NCBI RefSeq assembly: GCF_022682495.2
Contig: NC_071390.1
Span: forward strand, 148,032,583-148,096,582
DNA: 64,000 nt
Origin: Desmodus rotundus
Taxonomy: Eukaryota; Chordata; Mammalia; Chiroptera; Phyllostomidae
Reading direction: 5' to 3'
Shown here piece after piece: positions 52,311-64,000 of the stretch (positions within the stretch are counted from its first letter, which is position 1; each line of letters starts with the position of its first letter). The notes under the pieces are model-generated. The model was not told the origin of the DNA, did not search any database, and saw only the letters and a program-made list of their open reading frames with translations. Made by a program: the position numbers and the translations under genes.

Positions 52311-55300
52311 CAGCTTTGCTCCCAGGAGACCACACACCTGGAACAAGCAGTGTCATCTGCCAGCAAAAGTGGGGAGAGGAGGAAGAACATGCGGTTCACA
52401 AAGCCACCCCTTTCTGGCCCCTGGCATGCCTGCTGGGCACACGTGGCCCACCATTTTTGTCTCCCTCCGTCACTAGTCACTCAGTGATGTAAGTCCACCC
52501 CAGAAATCTCACTGCTCTGCTGTAAACCCAGAGGACAGGGGCCCAGGCTGCCTGCTGGGCTGACCACAGCCTCCGGGCAACCCCAGCTGCCACTTGACCC
52601 ATGGACTGCCGCTGAGGCACAGAGTCCTGTCCACTCGGATTTGGTTCCACATCAGCACTTTGCCCAGCAATCAGGAACAATGATCAGAGAGGACATAAGC
52701 ATAGAAATGAGAATGTCTCAGCTTTGCCTGCAGTTGCTTGAGAGAAAACCCAGTGTCCTGCTAGACCCCACCTCCCACACATCCCCCACCCCCACAGTCC
52801 AGCCTGCAGAGAACCAGCATGTACTCTGTGGGGACATCAGATGGCCTGCAAATGGGGAAGGCAGCCGAAAATGGCACAGATTCTGACTGCAACCTTTGGC
52901 TAATCTCAGCACTGCTTTTCATGAGACCGGAAAGCCTGACAGTGAGTAGAACTGACACCTGGGGAGATTACATTTAATGAGTTGTTTGGCAAGGGCTATT
53001 TCTGAAATTAATTATCAATCACTTCTAATTATTTTTAAATGGCGTTTATTAATCCCACAAGGCTTGGAGAAATGTTCATGCTGCTTTCAGGACCCACGAG
53101 GAGAGCCATCCAGAGACCTGGCCAAGGCTGGGCCTGCAGCTCCTGGCTTGGGGTGAGGCCTGAGTCCAGGGGGTGGACCCAGTGCCCAGTTGTCTTCCAA
53201 CAGCAGCAAGCAGGAGCCAGAAGAGGAAGATCCTGACCTAAGCCAATTCTTACCCAGCACCTAAGGCCCAGCCTCAGCCCCAAGCCTCACTAATAATTCA
53301 GCCCCATTTAATCCAATACACCTGAAAATCTAGCATGCCCAATGCATGCCTCACTTGTGGCAGAGGTGTGTGCCTAGAGTGCCCATCTGCACAACCAACA
53401 GGAGAAGCTCAGGAAGGAAGGGCAGGTGCTCAAGTGTGGGCTCGACCCCCTGCCTTAGCATACTTGGCCAGAGCACAGGAGCAGGGCTCTGGCTGCTGCT
53501 CCTGCCTTCTTGGGACCCTGCCTGGCCCACAAGCAGCCAGGCGCACACATGGGAGTTTGGTCAAACTTGGGAGTGACAGGATCCCAAGTCGGCACCTCCC
53601 CCTGTACTTACCTGAATGGTCCAGAGGAGGAACCATTGTGAAGCTCACCCACCAACATCTGCCATCCTGGCTGAAGTGTGGGTTGCTCTCTCTGCCCAAG
53701 ATGCTCTTAATAAGACACGCCACATGCCACACACCCACACCAGGGCATTTTCTGATGGGCCAGAGACAGCTTCCCTCTTGTATATGCCAAGGGCAAAAGT
53801 GGCGGCTTCTTTCTAGTTTTTGTGGCCCCAGCACTCAGCGCAGAGCCCAGTACGTGGCAGATGTTTAACAAATGTTGATCTAATGATGACAGATATTCCC
53901 AGAACTGCATCCCATGAGTCTTAGCATCAACCACCATGGTGTTGGGAGCCCAGCATCCCCACACTCTGGGACAGTCATCAGTGAGAAGACAGAAGGCTGT
54001 ACAGACAGCAGGTGTCCTTTCTTGCTCTCCTCCCACCGGCTGCTCTGTAGGCTCTCCAACGTGCTGGGGCATTGCTCTGCTTCCATTCCTTAAAGCTGGT
54101 TCACAGGGGCAGAGTGACAGTGGCCAGGATCTGAAGGCTTTGTTCCAGACCAGCCACTTTGGAAAATAATTTTCCTTTGAAATACGGTGAGTGAAACTTA
54201 ATGGAGAAGTTTGCAGAATCTCATTAGTCAGAACAGTTCTGAAATTCTTTCTTTCCTGGAAGTTGCATCAGCATTTCAGCAAACGTTCAGCCGCAGAACC
54301 TCAGAAGGGATGATCCCTACCCGTAATGCTTAGAAGACAGACAACAAGTTATCACACAGACTAGTACTTGAACAAGCATCAAAATGAGCGGGATGCTGCT
54401 GTTTGTGGGGCCTTGACAGAGACAGGATTTATGAGTCCCTGGTGACCTGGGCTGGTGCAGAGCTGGGCCTCCTCATCCTCATACAAAGTGAGGTCATCAG
54501 TCCTGACCCCTTTCGGGCTGACCTGGAATGTCTACTGAAAGAAGGCTCAGTACAAGTGAAACATTGACCTTGAAAGGGGGCTTCCACCCAGAGTGGGGCA
54601 GGGTGGGGTTAGGACATCTGCCTAGGACTGGAGAGATCCTCTGCCTGGTACTAGAGACTGAAGGAGACAAGTCACAGTGCAATAGGTCAGGAAATGCGCA
54701 CTGCCTCCCTGGTTTGGACCAGCAGAGGCCTGAGCAGGCCGCCCCTGTCTCAGATCACCCCGGTGCAGGCAGTCCGTGGGGGGTGTCCGCCCCGGACCTG
54801 CCCCCGCAACACGTGGCAATCTGACTCACTCGACAACTCAACTGGCCCTGAAATGGACTGGGATGGATCCAAGCAAGGTTTTCTGGAATCTTGGCCCTTT
54901 TAGAGCCCATGGAAGCCCCTGGACTCCCATGTTCTCAGGACACGTGTTCCTGGAGTTTGGTCTATAACTTCATGGTCTTCCCCATATTACAGGGTTGGCA
55001 ACCTCTTAAATCAGGGCCTCAGGCCTGATGCACTGCTTTGTGTGTTGACTTTTTTCATGGGAAATATTAATTGAAGAATTTTCCTTTAATTGAGTATATA
55101 CTAATCACCCCGCAGTGATTTATACCTAAAAGATGAGGCACCACCAAAGAAGGACTAAATATTGGTGCCAAACACCAAATTCGCCAGGGGTCCTGTGCTG
55201 GCTGCTCCCACCTGCCCCTGTGCCTTGGACAGTCACGTCACTGCTTTGGCGCCAGTTTCCACACATGAAAAACCAGGGATAGGCTAGCGCATCTCCCCTC

Positions 55301-56351
55301 TAGGCCCGAGTCCAATGGCGTTCTGACACAGGGCACTGGCTGCATCGCCTCCCACTGGTTGTCACACAAACTGCTCCATCACCTCCCAGGAACCTCTGGT
55401 GAGCTCTGGGGTTCAACGTGGCAGTTTGTCATCTCTAAAGGGAGGTTCTGGCAGAAATGACAGCAAGGCACTGGAGGGGTATCCTGGAAGGATGGCATCT
55501 AGTCGGGAGTTATTTCTTTTAAACTGGCTGCTGGAAGCTGAGCACAGACTGAACGGCTTCACAAATCAGCACCTTCAGAGTTAAATCTTCGGTGACACAC
55601 GCAAGATAAATGCCAAAGGGTGGACCCAGAGAACCACAAATTGGGGTGTTTGGGTTTAGCACAAACTCCAGGTACCCATTTCTAGGGAGCAAACTGGCCT
55701 TTTGGCACAGAGATTTGAGCCTGGGGCCTAACAACACTCAACACCTACATCACAGCGCTCTCTGAACCCGGGCATTCCGTGTGGGAGGGAGGGGCCGCTC
55801 GCAGCCCAGAGCCTTCTTCCATTTCCCTGCAAATGGTCTGCCTGGCTCTTGTTATCACCGTTTCTAGCTCCACACTCACGTTTTATGTCTCGGAGATAGT
55901 GTTTATTGATACTAAACAATGCTCAGCTGCTATGCAGAACATCTGTGCCGCAGCTGCCGCGGCCCCGACGCAGATTTTTGTAATAGTTGTACGGTGATTT
56001 GTTAGCACAGCACACAGAGTACTGAGAGGGCTACGTTCCACAAGTTAAGGGCATTAGGGGTAACTGGAAATTTTGGGGTTTTTCAGGTTGTTGTTAGGTG
56101 TGGTTCTGGGAAGGTCGCTTGTTTCCTAAATGTAAGTATCAACTGGAAACATGTTTATAGACGTCAGCAAGAAGAATTCTGTATAGATATACTCTCCCAG
56201 TGCCCCCCCAAAATAACTTAAGAATTATGCTGGAAAAGTGTCCAAGGCCACAGAGCAAGTCGCTGGAATGTTCTAGAACCAAGCCTGCTGGTAACAACTA
56301 ATTCCCAACAGTTAAGCCTGTACTAGACACAAAAGCAGGCCTTTTATGCTA
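52311..56351. other. Intergenic, mostly single-copy-like sequence
   Basis: I recognise no gene. A short sense L2 or MIR tail ends near 53890 ('acaaatgttgatctaatga'). AT-rich blocks with TAATTA/ATTAAT words stand out at 52965-53045 and 55050-55140. A block at 55855-56000 mixes CpG-containing and AT-rich words. The open frame of 178 codons at 53335-53868 overlaps several other frames and shows no domain. Confidence 0.5.
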
Positions 56352-56527
56352 CAGAATTGTTTTTTCATTTTACTTATTGATTTCAGAGGGGGGAAGAGAA
56401 ACACCCATTTTTTGCTCCACTTACTTATGCATTCATTGACTGATTCCTTTCTGTGCCCTGACCAGATGAACCCGCAGCTTGGGTGCATGGGGACAACGCT
56501 CCAACCAGCTGAGCTACAGCGTCAGGA
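56352..56527 (-). mobile_element. VES-type bat SINE, antisense
   Basis: On the minus strand it begins TCCTGACGCTGTAGCTCAG and has the 'ggttggagcg' segment and a truncated middle 'tctggtcagggcacagaaag'. Direct repeats TTATGCTA at 56344-56351 and 56528-56535 are a likely 8-bp target duplication. Confidence 0.75.
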
Positions 56528-56869
56528 TTATGCTAAGGGAGTTTTTAAAAACTACTCAGTGAGAAGGGACACTGGGAGAAGAGGTTCGATCCATCATCCT
56601 TCGTTAGCATGTTAGCACATCACAGTATTGTTATGCTAAAAGCTGTAAGAGGTTTAGATAAGGAATAAATAAATACCTTCAATGTGTGTGGTGCCCTTGG
56701 CTTTGGATCTCTTTCCCTGTTACATTTTCCTAGGCCCGCACACACTCAGCATTCTTTTCTTCTGAAATGTCACTCATTTTCTGAAACGTGGGTAGCGCCT
56801 TACCCAGAACACTCAGCTACCAAATTCTAGTGCTCCCAGCCCTTCCAGGTCTTGTGTTCCCACCCATTG
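56528..56869. other. Intergenic sequence, unassigned
   Basis: There is no gene or named repeat. Confidence 0.5.
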
Positions 56870-57345
56870 TGTCTGTATTGTACGCCTACTGTGAGCACCA
56901 ATCACTGCTCTAGAAACACGGTGGTAAACACGTCAGAGGGGGACCCTGGCCTCAGAGAGCAACACTACAAACGTACACAGGTAAACAAGAAGCAGAGGAA
57001 ACACCAAATGCAGACGGAGAAGAGGGCTATGCAAGACTGAAAGTAGATGCTGTGCGGGGAGTGATGAGTGGGGTGGGGCTGCTTTAAAGTGGAAGGTCCA
57101 TGGAAGCTGGCTGACATTGGAACTGAGGTCTGAATTGCAAGAAGAATCCAGCACAGGCAGATGAGGAAGTCAGTGTGTTCTAAGCTGTCCTAAAAGCCAG
57201 AACATTGGGCGAAGCCTGGCTTGTCTGAGGATCTGGGGAGTAGAGTGGCTGGGCAGGGGGTGGGGAGATGAGTTAGGCAAGGTAGGCAGGGCCTTGCAGA
57301 GTAGGGCATCCTGCTCCAAGTGCAAGGGAACCCATTGGTGAGTGG
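56870..57345 (-). mobile_element. L2 LINE 3' part, antisense
   Basis: The phrases 'tactgtgagcaccaatcact', 'ggaccctggcctcagagagc', 'cattggaactgaggtctgaa', 'ggcaaggtaggcagggcctt' and 'agtgcaagggaacccattgg' follow the reverse L2 consensus for nearly 500 bp. Confidence 0.75.
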
Positions 57346-60300
57346 TGTGGCTCGTGGGGGCACCACCCCGCTTCCGTTCAGGAGAGAACTTGCTGGGAGG
57401 AGAGCAGTCAGCTGACTGACTGCTTCTAGCTGCAGTGCCTCCCAGATCCACCCAGCATGGGAGCTGAGGTCACACCCCCTGCCCCAAGGCTGACCAGGAC
57501 AGGGGTACGCAGAGCTCCCTGCTGGGCTGGCACAGGGCACCTAAAGCTGCACTTGCTAGTTCCCCCTCCAGCTTCCTGGTCTGAAGTTTCTCCCAGACCC
57601 TCCTTGCTCCTACACCCCTTTATCCTTCACTGGTTTCCCCTTATGAGCCTTCAAACTCTATCTTGCCTTTGTTCCACAGAGAGCCGGGCCTGACAGAGCA
57701 GGTGTGTGAGGGGAAGAACAGAGCTGTGGGGTGGAGGACCGGGGTGGAGCAGGAAGCCAGTCAGGAGCTGCTGAGGAGCAAATCCGGGGACTAAGAAATG
57801 TTGGCCATGCTCTGTTTGAAAGGCCTTTCAGATACCTGGACGAGGTTCAAATTACCCTCTAGACCCAGGGGAAGTGCTGCCTTTCCCATGAACCCATCTT
57901 GGACGTTGCGGTCGAGATGAACAACTTCGGCCACTCAGTGGGCACGTGGCACAGGCAGGGCCTGGTGTTGAGCCCTGGACAGTCATACCCAGTCTTCATA
58001 ACAATTCCACTTAGAACATGAGGAGACGTCGCCGTGGTTCCCAGTGCAGTGTCGCTGTGATGCGGCGGGCAGGAGAGCTGTGCCACACCAGGCGTTTGTC
58101 TTCCTGGTTATTCTATCGACAGCTGGGACTCCTTCTCCAAGTTCTCCCATCAGAAACTTCTGAACCATCTCTGAAGTCTCCGGGACCAGCCCTCAGGTTG
58201 TGTACAAGCAGTACGAGCACTTTCAGAACCTGTGGCTCCTGTCTGAATGCTGGTAAGCACCTTTTCAGTGACAGGCCTGGCATCCCTCCCCCAGGCCACA
58301 CTGAGTCACTGTGCCCATTGTCTGAGGACCCAGGTGAGCATCTGTTGTAGGCAGCACACAGGAGCTGGAGGAGGAAGCAAGTCCTGGTCACTAAGAGCTG
58401 AAATGGCAATGACTTGAAGCCCATCCCCTCCAACCTGGGGAGGAAAGAGACCTTCCCCTTCCTTGTCCTGCTTCCCAGGCACTGGGGAACCAGGGCCTCC
58501 TTCTGTGAAAATAACTTTTTCTTCTCTTTTAGGGGCCTTGCGGCACCCACCCAAAGTACCCAGCGGAGGCCTACTGGCCCGTGAAGCCACAGGGAAGCTC
58601 GTGGGCAGAAGCTGGAGCACCATGCTCCTGGGAAGAAAGCTGGCTTGTTCTGGGAACACAAAGGACAGCTGCTGGGCAGGGATGGGCTGCGCATGCTAAT
58701 GGCCCGGGTGCTGAGAGGACATGGGCTCTGCCCTGTGGAAGGCAGGGGAAGGCAGCTCGGGGCTCCCATACTGGGCCAGCCCTGGCTGGGATCTAGGCAA
58801 GAGGCCACTGTGCATCCCCCTCATCCAGGGAAGGGCCCTGCACCGGATGCCCACACGCCAAGTGGGCCCAGCCCTTCCCCAGGCCACACTGAGTCACCCG
58901 TGCCCATCACCTGAGGACCCAGGCGAGCATCTGTTGCAGGCAGCACACCGTCTAAACAACCGTGCAAACTTAGACCAACAGGTCCTGCTGAAATGTGCTA
59001 ACCATCTGCTTTTCCTTAGCTGTTTTTGAGCAAATTATGTTTATTACGTTAATTTATTTTACTGTCAACAGCACGGAATGGCACAGTTGCTGCTAAACAA
59101 CATCATTATGTAATCTCAGTCTGGCATATTACCAGAAGGCTTTTTTTTTTAAAATGTAAATGGAACAGGAATAAGTACAATGCTGAGTCCAGGATGGCAG
59201 GATGGCAAGGCCCGAGGCCAAGGCCTGCCAACGCCACTCACCAGGTCAGGGACGGACTTCTCTAGGAGAGACAGTGCTGTCTGGGTGAGCCTCGGCCAGG
59301 AACGTGGAGCTTCTCAGAAGCCTTCAGGATTGGGCATCTGATTTTTCCTCTCAAACTTCTTCCCTCAGCAAATCCTCCCATTTTCCAGGGGGCCAAGCCA
59401 CAGGGACCAGGCAGAGTCCTCAGCAGAGACAGGGTATGCCACTCGAGACCCTCGTGATTCATTGGGGACCACCACCCTAAAACCCAACAGGCAGGCAGGG
59501 GTTGGAGTATACGGTAATTAAGCTTGTGACTACCACCCCTCAAGACCACCCCTAAACTCCATTCCCCCGGAGAGAGAGGAGAAAAGAAGAGTGCTGGGTG
59601 GGGGAGAGAGGGGGTGAGAGGACGCCTCTCAGAACCTACCAAATCAGTTGGTTCATCATGGAATGGACTGCTCATTGAGAGCAGAAGAACCTCATAGAAG
59701 CACTACGCTGACTCAGATAGTTCCTCAGTTAGGTAATGAGCAACACGATGTACATGCAGTTTCCCGGGAGGAAAGCAGAGCCTCAGACAGAGAGCAGAGC
59801 CACCCCTGCACAGAGGCACAGGGTTTCTTTCATTCAGCTCCCAGGCCCAAATGAAGCTCAGTCTGCACACACCAACCCAGGTCTGCCTGTGCAGTGGAGG
59901 CCAGGCTTCCCTGCGTAATGGAAGGGAGCTTTGCCTGCTGACCCCTCAGAAGCTGAGAAAATCCCCAGGTGGGATTTTTACAGCACAAATGGCCCGCCTC
60001 ATCAAGAGATTTGGTAGCCAGGTGGCTTCTGGGTGTCTTTGCAAATATTTGGTTTCCAAGAACGGGTCACATTACACAGTTTAATATTGGGAGACTGAAA
60101 GGGCTGCAGCAATCAGCCTTTGTCCCTCACTTGTCCTGCAGCCTCCAGTAGGCAGCCCATAAAAACGTGGGACTCATGTTCACACAGAGGGCTGCTGGTT
60201 TTATGGGCTGGGGGAAAGCAGGGAGAGAAGACGGTCATGCCAGGCTGCCAGAGACTCTTGATTAAATGGGTCTCAGCTGCTGGGGACACCTGGGATCTGG

Positions 60301-61269
60301 GGCCCATCAGGGACTTGATGTTCTTTGAGGACTCCCTGCATGCCCCTGAAATGGGCACAGGACTGTCCTACCCTGCCTCCCAGAGCCACCACCTCACCAC
60401 CTCCTAGTATCAGCATGGGAGTGACCCCCACCCTTGAAGTATGGCCTCTGTAGTCTGGCTCTGTGCCTCCTGAACCTCAGGGTGGGCCCCCCGCCTCTGT
60501 GTTTCTCCCCTCCTTAGGGGCCCAGATACCCTGGAGAAAAGGCAATAAACTGATTCACCCTTAAAAAGGTGCCTAAATTCTATCTCTTAAAGGATATTTT
60601 CCATTTAATTAGGGCTTAGCTTTAAGTCAAAGAAATTGGTACGTTGCTGTGGAATGCAGGAAAGGAGAGCCTCTAGTCCTCTGTGCTTTCAGCTCATTCA
60701 GGGACAAGAAGAAAGGAGGGAGGAACCATTTCAACCCTCGGAGGGCCCTCCTCTGCAGCCTTGAATTAATTCTGAACACCGGGCTCTTACAGGCAGTCTC
60801 CAAGGGACCACAGGGACTGTTCTCGCTCCTGGAAAAGGGAGATAAAGAAATGCTTGGAGGTGTTCTGGCCACGAGGTGGCGCTATTGCCCAGGGTGGTCG
60901 GTTGCCCTAAGAACGCGGGTGGTGAGTGAGAAGCAACCACACTGGGGAAGGCCAGAGGGTAACTAGAGAGTGCTGTCTTTGTGGGTGCTCCCAGTCAGGA
61001 GTTCCTAACTCAGCGGGGACCGGAGGGCGGAGCTTAAAGAACAAATTGCAAATTCTTCCTCATCTTTCTCCATCTCTGATATAAAACCTTGGGATTCTCT
61101 TGATGGCTGGGGTGATGGGTTGGGGGTGGGTAGAGAAAAGACCTATATTGTGGTCCTTTCGGTGTGGTGGCGGTAGGGGGTGGGGGGCGCGCTAGAGAAG
61201 ACACTGCTCTGTGCAGGTTTGAGCAGAGTGGTCCTAGTAGGTTATAGGGCAGTAGGGGCCCTCTTTCCG
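57346..61269. other. Intergenic, mostly unassigned
   Basis: I recognise no gene. A ~70-bp direct repeat occurs at 58289-58359 and 58877-58948. An AT-rich block at 59025-59140 stands out. The minus-strand frame of 232 codons at 58113-58808 crosses one of the repeated blocks and overlaps plus-strand frames. It has no recognisable domain and is probably not a gene. Confidence 0.5.
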
Positions 61270-62410
61270 GGAGGGTGTGAACACAGCTCCGCAGGCGGCT
61301 TGGGCCGCGCAGAGTCCGGGCTGGCTTCTCAGCCTCTCCCCGCGGCCCGTCCCGGAGGCTCTTCGCTCACGCCTCCGGGCTCCCTCCTTAGCTCCGGGGA
61401 AAGCCAAAGCATCCTTTCAAGCTGAGCTTTCTTCACGTAAAGTGATTACCACGTGTCAGAAATAAACTGCTGCTTTCTGTGTATAATCACAGAACACTTC
61501 GGAGAACAGTGACTTTAGATCAAAAAGGAAACTATTTCAAAACACAATGCTGCAAGCTGTCTGTCTCTGGGCGGGGGGTTGGGGGGGGACCTAAAAAACA
61601 AACACAAAAAGTCAGTCGGTATCTCCTCAGCACTGCAGCTGACTTCCTGTGTAAACGAAAACCATGTGATATTCCATAAATGTTTCCAGCTCTGAAAGAC
61701 AGGAAATGAAAACCATCACGGAAAAGGAAAGCTGCAGAATAAAAATTCCCAGTGCGGATAGCATTACAGCGACGTTGCACGGTCCGGGACGAAGGCTGGG
61801 CCGCCTGCACAGACCTGCAGGTCATTAGCGGGACTGCTAACGCAGGCGAGGCTCCCCGCACACTCCGAGCAGCTTCTGCGGGAGAAAATAGGGCGGCGGT
61901 GGTCACACCCACGGCGCTGGCGGGACAACTCCGCTTTCAATTAGGGCCGGAGCTGAGAAAGTAGTCTTTTCTTCCCGCACGCCTCCCGAGGTCAGGTTAT
62001 GACCTCTCCACTGTGTTCAATCGCGGTGGCATCCATATGCATGAGAGCTAATTAACTCTGAAAGGCCCGGCTGGCTGGGCCCACCCCGCCGCGCAGGGGG
62101 GAGTGGGGAGTGGGCGCCGCGCCTGGCAGCCGGTCTGTGCAGCTGCTGCGGCGGCCGCCGGAGCGCACGCGTGCGCAGGGAGCGCGGCGTCTCAGCGGCG
62201 GGGACCAGCGGGCGAGGGGAATTAGCCGCGTCATTTCTGGCCAGCCTAGCAACACGTGTGTGCTGATCCTGATGGCTCCTGCCTGGCCACAGCGTCCCAG
62301 GGCCGCGGGTAGGAAAGGGACGCGCATTCTAAAGGAGACTTAAGGTTTGGGGTTGTACTTGGCCTGGCGTCAGGGACCCAGCGCGGGCTGCCCGTGGGAG
62401 CTGGGTGAGT
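61270..62410. promoter_or_regulatory. CpG-rich block, candidate promoter or enhancer
   Basis: CpG density is far above the rest of the window. By hand I count 24 CpG in 62085-62234 alone, with flanking CpG clusters at 61270-61400 and 61755-61930. A 14-nt palindrome GCGCACGCGTGCGC (62163-62176) overlaps NRF1-like half sites, and a CACGTG E-box lies at about 62252. A strong + strand splice donor (CTGG|GTGAGT) occurs at 62405. CATATGCATGAG and TAATTAA lie just upstream, near 62034-62056. No coding exon is evident, so the strand and product are unknown. Confidence 0.55.
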
Positions 62411-64000
62411 CAGCCCACCTCTCTGGGCCTTCTGCATTTGCCCCGCAGGACATGAGGTTGTTGGACTGGAGGAAAAAGGTCATGTCCTTTCCACTTACAA
62501 ATAAGTCCGAGGAGGTCTAGCCAACCTCCGTAGTTTTCCTAGCTGAGTACTTTTAGGTCTCCCAGTTCAGGACCAGCCAGGAGGTGCCTAGTTTCCATGA
62601 GATGGCGATCTGTGGGGTTAACATTTTCTACTTCTTCCTGTATCAGTTAAGACCCTTCCATTTTAGATTTTAGAAACTAACTTGAACGGGCTTCAGCAAA
62701 TTAGAGAAAATTTATTGCTTGTGGACCCAGAGCCTGGGATGCAGCTGGGCTCAGAAAGTTCCTTTTGCCTTCACTCACCTTTTCTTTCTTCCGCTTTACT
62801 TTTGTTAGCCGACTGGCTTCCTGTAGGGCCCGGTCCACAGTTTACCTGGCAGGCTACACAGCCCCACCCACTGTTCATCAGTTTACAGCTGCTCTAGTCA
62901 ACAGAAGGGCTCGCAGCAGCCCAGCCAGAAAACTGCCCAAATTTCAGGAACAACACATGGGACTGGCCCAGCTGGGATCATGTGCCGGGTCTTGATCCAA
63001 TCCACTGTGAGGGGGGCCAGACACATGATACAAACATGGCTGCCACAGGCCCAGCCCTGCAGATGGGGGACTTACGGGGGTGAATAGGCCAGAGATGCCA
63101 AAGGTTATCTGCTACACTGACTCAGAGCCTGATTTCAGAGGGGTGCGCGGTAGTTTCCTCGGACACGGCTGTCTGGGCTCCTGACTCAGAGCTGGCTTCC
63201 CCTTATGGTAAAGAGGAAGGGCAGGAACTCTCTCTGTGGAGCTCAGGAGCACCCAGAAGACCATGCCTGACTTAACTCAGTTCCTGGCGGAGAGTCAGGA
63301 GTGAAGCCACAGGCCCTGCATGACCACAGAGGAGGAGAAGCTGACTCTCCCTTGGAGAGACTTCTGTGGCCTGGTGCTGAGGAAGGAGGGTGACTGCTGG
63401 GGTGGAGCGTCAGCTGCACCCCTTCTGTCCTGCAATTGAGCAGCGGTCTGAGTCAAGAAGAAAGGAAGACCAAATAGGAGATGTATTGACTCGGTAAAAA
63501 AGGCATAGCATGAGTCTACAGGACAGGGCACTGTGGACATCATTCATTCAGAGGGTCGCAAGGAGTTGGAGCCCGCTTGGTGGGCAGGTAATACACAGCA
63601 AGTCAAGCCCAATGCCTCCTGTTCTGAGGGAACCAGAGCCTACCTGCAGATGTGACTACCTAATCAGACCTCCTGAGGGCAGATCAAGTAGGGAAGTGAA
63701 ACACTCAGAGCTCTTAGTCATCACAAATAAAATATCCCTTGGCTAGTTCGGCAGAAAATGGATTTATTAAGTGTATTAGTCAGAATGGGCTAACCCTATA
63801 TCAACCCCCACAGTGGCTTAAAACAATAAGAGGCTTATTTCCCTTTCACCGCACAGTCCAGCTGGCGATTCAAGGACCGGAACTCCTTGCTGCTAGTGCC
63901 TCTACCATCCTCTAGAGTTCTTGTCTTCCACGGGACCCTGCTGGGAGATGAAACTGCCCCACAAGATTTAGGGAAGATGATCGGCAGTCTCTCACCATTG
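62411..64000. other. Intergenic sequence with two unassigned old repeats
   Basis: 62640-63060 and 63770-64000 each begin with a 'tatcagttaaga' or 'gtattagtcagaatgggcta' type start and contain 'cagtggcttaaaacaataag'-like words. These are typical of old interspersed (LTR- or DNA-type) repeats, but I cannot name them. No gene is visible. Confidence 0.4.

Noticed and set aside
58113..58808. 231-residue minus-strand open frame, the longest in the intergenic part
   Set aside because: Its composition is low in complexity for a protein (Pro, Ser, Leu, Cys rich), it covers one copy of a local repeat and it overlaps plus-strand frames. I recognise no family. Conservation testing would be needed to revive it.
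8421..64000. The next gene downstream of SVIL (in human, a lysozyme-like gene, LYZL1, lies on that side)
   Set aside because: I looked for lysozyme-like or other recognisable exons and saw none, so the neighbour must lie beyond this window.

Overview
The window is vertebrate nuclear DNA from a placental mammal, almost certainly a bat. The main evidence is four copies of a tRNA-derived SINE with the layout of the bat VES family: a head beginning CCCTGGCTGGTGT, box A and B promoters, a 'cagtcagggcacatgcctg' block and a pyrimidine-rich tail. A young-looking L1 and a mariner remnant accompany the usual mammal-wide repeats (MIR, L2, old L1M, MaLR LTRs, MER20). A yangochiropteran bat is my best guess. 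I saw no Helitrons and could not assign a species.

Only one protein-coding gene is clear: the 3' end of SVIL (supervillin) on the + strand. Five coding exons (1856-2011, 3543-3686, 5178-5302, 7199-7354, 7454-7540) join in consistent phases and encode the last 221 residues. These cover the end of the gelsolin-like repeat region and the C-terminal villin-type headpiece ending KAKGLF. An AU-rich 3' UTR of about 0.9 kb follows, with clustered AATAAA signals at 8380-8399. Positions 1-1855 are the 3' part of the preceding SVIL intron.

From about 8.4 kb to 64 kb the window looks intergenic. 8.4-28 kb is a mosaic of decayed repeats: L1M ends, an MLT1 LTR split by a mariner, L2 pieces, MIRs and an ERV-type LTR. 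28.99-33.88 kb is one L1 that keeps its 5' region and 3' end but has lost the endonuclease part of ORF2 and carries many stops. 37-39.4 kb holds a MER20, a SINE and a small twin-primed (5'-inverted) L1 with a 10-bp target duplication. 39.4-49.7 kb is mostly unassigned single-copy-like DNA. 49.8-51.5 kb looks like an antisense MaLR element with part of its internal region. 52-61 kb is again mostly unassigned with L2 and SINE insertions. 61.3-62.4 kb is a CpG-rich block that could be the promoter of an unseen transcript.

I found no new multi-gene system, CRISPR array, rRNA or intact tRNA gene. The most useful leads are the 99-nt, stop-free, frame-preserving last SVIL intron that splits the headpiece core, the CpG-rich block followed by a good splice donor, and several well-resolved transposon histories. 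Repeat names come from recognising consensus features by eye, so boundaries of old elements are approximate.
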